This document shows positions 61,387-64,000 of a DNA stretch of 64,000 nucleotides, in pieces; the first letter of the stretch is position 1; each line of letters begins with the position of its first letter. Under the pieces are notes generated by a model. The model had not been told where the DNA came from. It did not search any database and saw only the letters and a list, made by a program, of their open reading frames with translations. Origin of the DNA: Bacillota bacterium (lineage in GTDB: Bacteria > Bacillota > Clostridia > Acetivibrionales > Acetivibrionaceae); NCBI GenBank assembly GCA_023398495.1, contig JAEWSG010000225.1, positions 62,001 through 126,000 of the forward strand, written 5' to 3'. The position numbers and the translations under genes were made by a program.

Positions 61387-61797
61387 GTGTCGGATAAAAA
61401 CAAGGTGGAGGTCAGAATAGGCGGCAAAGATTACACTTTGATAGGTGTCGAGTCTGAGGAGTATATACAAAAGGTAGCACTTTATATTGACAAAAAAATG
61501 AATGAGATAATGCGGGTTAACAACAAGCTCAGCACTTCTATGGCTTCTGTTCTTTCAGCGGTTAATGTTGCAGATGATTATTTTAAAGCATTTGAAAATG
61601 TAATTAATTTAAACAAGGAACTAAAGGCAGCAAATGAGGAAATTGAGAGATTAAAGGAAGAAAACCGCAGACTGACCAATGAAAATGCAATTGTTAGCAA
61701 CAAAAATACCAATTTTCAGCTTGAACTGGCTAAAAGGGAAGCAGAGCTGAGTGAAGTGAGGAATTCCCTTGAGAAGATCACTAAAGCACGGCTGTAA
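61387..61797 (+). CDS. zapA: Cell division protein ZapA
   Basis: About 136 residues: N-terminal ZapA fold (KVEVRIGGKDYTLIGVESEEYIQKVALYIDKKMNEI) and a C-terminal coiled coil (~75-135). It bundles FtsZ filaments at the division site. A GTG at 61387 (9 bases from AAGGAG) and a TTG at 61369 (6 bases from AGGAG) both have ribosome sites; the family usually starts just before KVEVRI, so I prefer GTG. Confidence 0.93.
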   Translation: MSDKNKVEVRIGGKDYTLIGVESEEYIQKVALYIDKKMNEIMRVNNKLSTSMASVLSAVNVADDYFKAFENVINLNKELKAANEEIERLKEENRRLTNENAIVSNKNTNFQLELAKREAELSEVRNSLEKITKARL

Positions 61798-61823
61798 TAA
61801 GCTAATAGCTGAACAAATAAAAT

Positions 61824-61844
61824 AGCGCCTAATGCGCTTTTTTT
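61824..61844 (+). terminator. zapA terminator
   Basis: AGCGC and GCGCT with a short loop, followed by a T-run of seven. Confidence 0.8.
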
Positions 61845-61891
61845 GTGTATAATCAATACTATATTGAACTATTATAGTGATGGTGATAATT

Positions 61892-62764
61892 ATGAAGATG
61901 GTATTTATATTTATAGACGGATTTGGTTTGGGTGAGGCAAATAGTGAAAAAAACCCGCTCAATCGTGCAAATACACCGGCATTGGATTATATTCAGAAGG
62001 TAGGAAAGGTAATGGCTACCGATGCGTCCCTTGGCATACCAGGACTTCCTCAAAGTGCAACCGGTCAGACTACTATTTTTACAGGTGAAAATGCCTCAAA
62101 GGTATTGGGAAGGCACTTGCATGGGCAACCTACTGTTACCTTAAGGGAGCTTATTAAAAAAGATAATATGTTTATGGAACTTTTAAAAAGGGGATTAAAG
62201 GTTACAAATGCCAATGTATATAGAACTGAGTACCTTGAAAAAATGTTTGACCCTGAGGAAAGGAAGCTGCGGCCATCAGTAACCACAGTGATGACGTTTG
62301 CAAGCGGAATAAAATTTAGATCAGTAGAAGATTATAAAATGGGCAAGGGTGTATATCATGACATAACAGGGGAAATTTTAGTAGAAGGTGGCTATGTGGA
62401 AAGTGTTATTTCACCTGGTGAGGCAGCCCGAAGGCTTTATAATATAAGTAGGGAATATGATTTTACGTTATTTGAACATTTTATGACAGATATAATAGGG
62501 CATAAAATGGATATGAGAGAAGCAGTTTCGGAAATAGAGCTCCTTGACAGCTTCCTCGGTGAACTGTTAAAACTTGTTGACCTTGATGATGACGTGATTT
62601 TTATTACGAGTGACCACGGTAATATAGAGGATATTTCTGTTAAAACACATACATTTAATATGGTTCCAACGGTGATACTAGGAAGAGTTAACCAAATTGA
62701 TTCAGTTAAAGTTGAGTCGCTGACTGATATTTTACCTGCAGTGCTAAAAATATTTGATTCATAA
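61892..62764 (+). CDS. Alkaline-phosphatase-superfamily metalloenzyme
   Basis: About 290 residues. Metal and catalytic motifs of the phosphopentomutase/iPGM-like superfamily: VFIFIDGFGLGEANSEKNP, PQSATGQTTIFTG (nucleophile Thr), DIIGHKMD and ITSDHGNIED, with final metal His in KTHTFNMVP. The exact reaction is unknown; the protein is smaller than phosphopentomutase. ATG at 61892 is preferred to 61877 because the domain starts there. Confidence 0.85.
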   Translation: MKMVFIFIDGFGLGEANSEKNPLNRANTPALDYIQKVGKVMATDASLGIPGLPQSATGQTTIFTGENASKVLGRHLHGQPTVTLRELIKKDNMFMELLKRGLKVTNANVYRTEYLEKMFDPEERKLRPSVTTVMTFASGIKFRSVEDYKMGKGVYHDITGEILVEGGYVESVISPGEAARRLYNISREYDFTLFEHFMTDIIGHKMDMREAVSEIELLDSFLGELLKLVDLDDDVIFITSDHGNIEDISVKTHTFNMVPTVILGRVNQIDSVKVESLTDILPAVLKIFDS

Positions 62765-62810
62765 AAGTTTCAAGTATTAATAAATGGAGTTCTTGAGTAG
62801 GAGATAGGAT

Positions 62811-64000
62811 ATGGATTTTGATAAAGTTGAGTTGCTAGCTCCTTCAGGAGATTGGGAAGCTTTTTTAGCAGCTGTTGAAAATGGAGCGGACGCTGTTTAT
62901 CTTGGAGGGAAACTTTTTAATGCAAGGCAGTTTGCCTCAAACTTTGATAACGAGAAGTTGGCAGAGGCACTAAAGTATGCCCATGTAAGAGGAGTGAGCA
63001 TATATCTTACAATGAACACTCTTATGGGAGATGACGAACTTATGGAAGCTGTGCAGTTTTTGAAGGAAGCCTATATTGCAGGTATTGATGGTATAATTGT
63101 GCAGGATATGGGTTTTGTAAGGCTTATAAAAAGTCTCTTTCCTGACCTTCCAATACATGCCAGTACTCAGATGACTGTATATAATATAGATGGGGTCAGA
63201 CTTCTTGAACAAATTGGCTTTGAGAGGGTAGTTCTTGCAAGAGAACTATCTTTGGAAGAGATTAAAAATATAACTGCCAATACCTCAGCTGAAATTGAGG
63301 TTTTCGTACATGGAGCTTTATGTATATCCTATTCGGGACAATGCCTTATGAGCAGTATAATTGGTGGAAGGAGTGGCAACAGGGGTAAATGTGCTCAACC
63401 TTGCAGGCTGCCTTTTGAATTGATAGGTAATGACAGTGGAAAAGTTGCAAATGGTACATGTAAGGGTTCATACATAATGAGCCCGAAAGATTTGTGTAGT
63501 GTTCAAATTTTGAACGAACTTTTAGAAGCAGGGGTCAAATCGTTAAAAATCGAGGGAAGAATGAAGGGCCCGGAATATGTCGGGATTGTTGCAAGAGTAT
63601 ATAGAAAATATCTGGACAGGCTTGCAGCCGACAAAGAAAACACAAAGCTGCAATATGCTGTTGAAGATAACGATTTAAGAGGTTTGACCCAGATATTTAA
63701 CCGTGGAGGTTTTTCAAAGGGATACCTTGAGGGTAAGATAGGAAGCACGATGATGAGTTATGAAAAGCCGAAAAACTGGGGCATATGGTTGGGAAATGTT
63801 ATTTCCTATGACAGAGCTTCAATGGCATTAAAGCTCCTTCTAAAAACTGATATTTCCATGGGGGATGGAATAGAGGTCTGGAATGGTGAAGAGCAAAGTC
63901 CGAGCACTGTAGTAACCGGGCTTGAATTGAACGGTAGAAGGGTTGATACTGCCAAAGCAGGGGAAACGGTTTGGATAAGAAGTGTAAAGGGAAATATATC
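62811..64000 (+). CDS. Peptidase U32 family protein (5' part)
   Basis: An open frame of 396 codons running off the right edge. It begins MDFDKVELLAPSGDWEAFLAAVENGADAVYLGG and contains the U32 signature region (EVFVHGALCISYSGQCLMSS, then GGRSGNRGKCAQPCR, and SPKDLC). Members act as collagenase-like peptidases or as RlhA/TrhP-type RNA hydroxylation factors. GGAGATAGG precedes the ATG. This frame is real although it has no stop in the window. Confidence 0.92.
   Translation, partial: MDFDKVELLAPSGDWEAFLAAVENGADAVYLGGKLFNARQFASNFDNEKLAEALKYAHVRGVSIYLTMNTLMGDDELMEAVQFLKEAYIAGIDGIIVQDMGFVRLIKSLFPDLPIHASTQMTVYNIDGVRLLEQIGFERVVLARELSLEEIKNITANTSAEIEVFVHGALCISYSGQCLMSSIIGGRSGNRGKCAQPCRLPFELIGNDSGKVANGTCKGSYIMSPKDLCSVQILNELLEAGVKSLKIEGRMKGPEYVGIVARVYRKYLDRLAADKENTKLQYAVEDNDLRGLTQIFNRGGFSKGYLEGKIGSTMMSYEKPKNWGIWLGNVISYDRASMALKLLLKTDISMGDGIEVWNGEEQSPSTVVTGLELNGRRVDTAKAGETVWIRSVKGNI

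Overview
The window is AT-rich chromosomal DNA from an anaerobic, spore-forming, cellulosome-producing Firmicute of the Acetivibrio/Ruminiclostridium (Clostridium thermocellum-like) group. The evidence is a family 48 processive cellulase and a family 53 galactanase that both end in type I dockerins, a SigI/RsgI pair whose anti-sigma factor carries a family 3 cellulose-binding module (CBM3), spore genes (spmA, spmB, RicT/YaaT, AbrB) and a 2[4Fe-4S] ferredoxin. The species cannot be named from the sequence alone. No tRNA, rRNA, prophage, insertion sequence or CRISPR array was recognised.

Layout. 1-6.2 kb: the 5' part of a CBS-domain Mn-dependent pyrophosphatase, an iron-type alcohol dehydrogenase, a two-gene zinc-ribbon/membrane operon, and an arsenic operon (CxxC thioredoxin-like protein, ArsM, Acr3, ArsC) behind a near-perfect sigma-A promoter. 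6.3-13.8 kb: a histidine phosphatase, then a housekeeping run with a phosphodiesterase, folP-folB-folK, birA, an amidohydrolase, an Asn-rich protein and coaX. 13.9-18.1 kb: a large secreted beta-propeller protein convergent with a secreted CBM3-GH18 protein. 18.3-25.8 kb: an Orn/Lys/Arg decarboxylase, tmk-yaaR-holB-ricT, a ferredoxin, trmN6-like, rsmI and abrB. 26.4-38.1 kb: spmA-spmB, a DUF2600 protein, metG-tatD, a PQMNQM-repeat protein, a YabE-like G5/3D protein, rsmA, hemerythrin and small regulators. 38.5-41.4 kb: NfeD plus flotillin (first pair) and a BI-1 family membrane protein. 41.7-43.0 kb: the dockerin galactanase. 43.3-55.4 kb: an envelope-type cluster with an SBP-vWA lipoprotein, a two-TM coiled protein, a second SBP paralogue, PspC, then NfeD, a 699-aa flotillin and a 1677-aa coiled-coil AAA+ ATPase. 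55.7-60.9 kb: sigI, rsgI-CBM3 and the dockerin-bearing GH48 cellulase. 61-64 kb: zapA, an alkaline-phosphatase-superfamily enzyme and a U32 peptidase that runs off the window.

How the parts fit. RsgI-CBM3 probably senses cellulose outside the cell and releases SigI. A SigI-like promoter motif (CCCC...CGAA) lies about 600 bp upstream of the adjacent GH48 gene, so sensor, sigma factor and a main cellulosomal target may form one local circuit. The 43-55 kb cluster looks like a membrane-integrity or stress assembly that joins extracellular ligand binding and vWA modules to a flotillin and a giant ATPase. It is the best candidate here for an under-described system.

Three families of short palindromic intergenic repeats are scattered through the window: a ~105-bp element with inverted ends (three full copies and one half copy), a ~98-bp double-hairpin element (two full copies and several halves), and hairpins with a GCGAAGCGA motif. 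They occur around otherwise unrelated genes.
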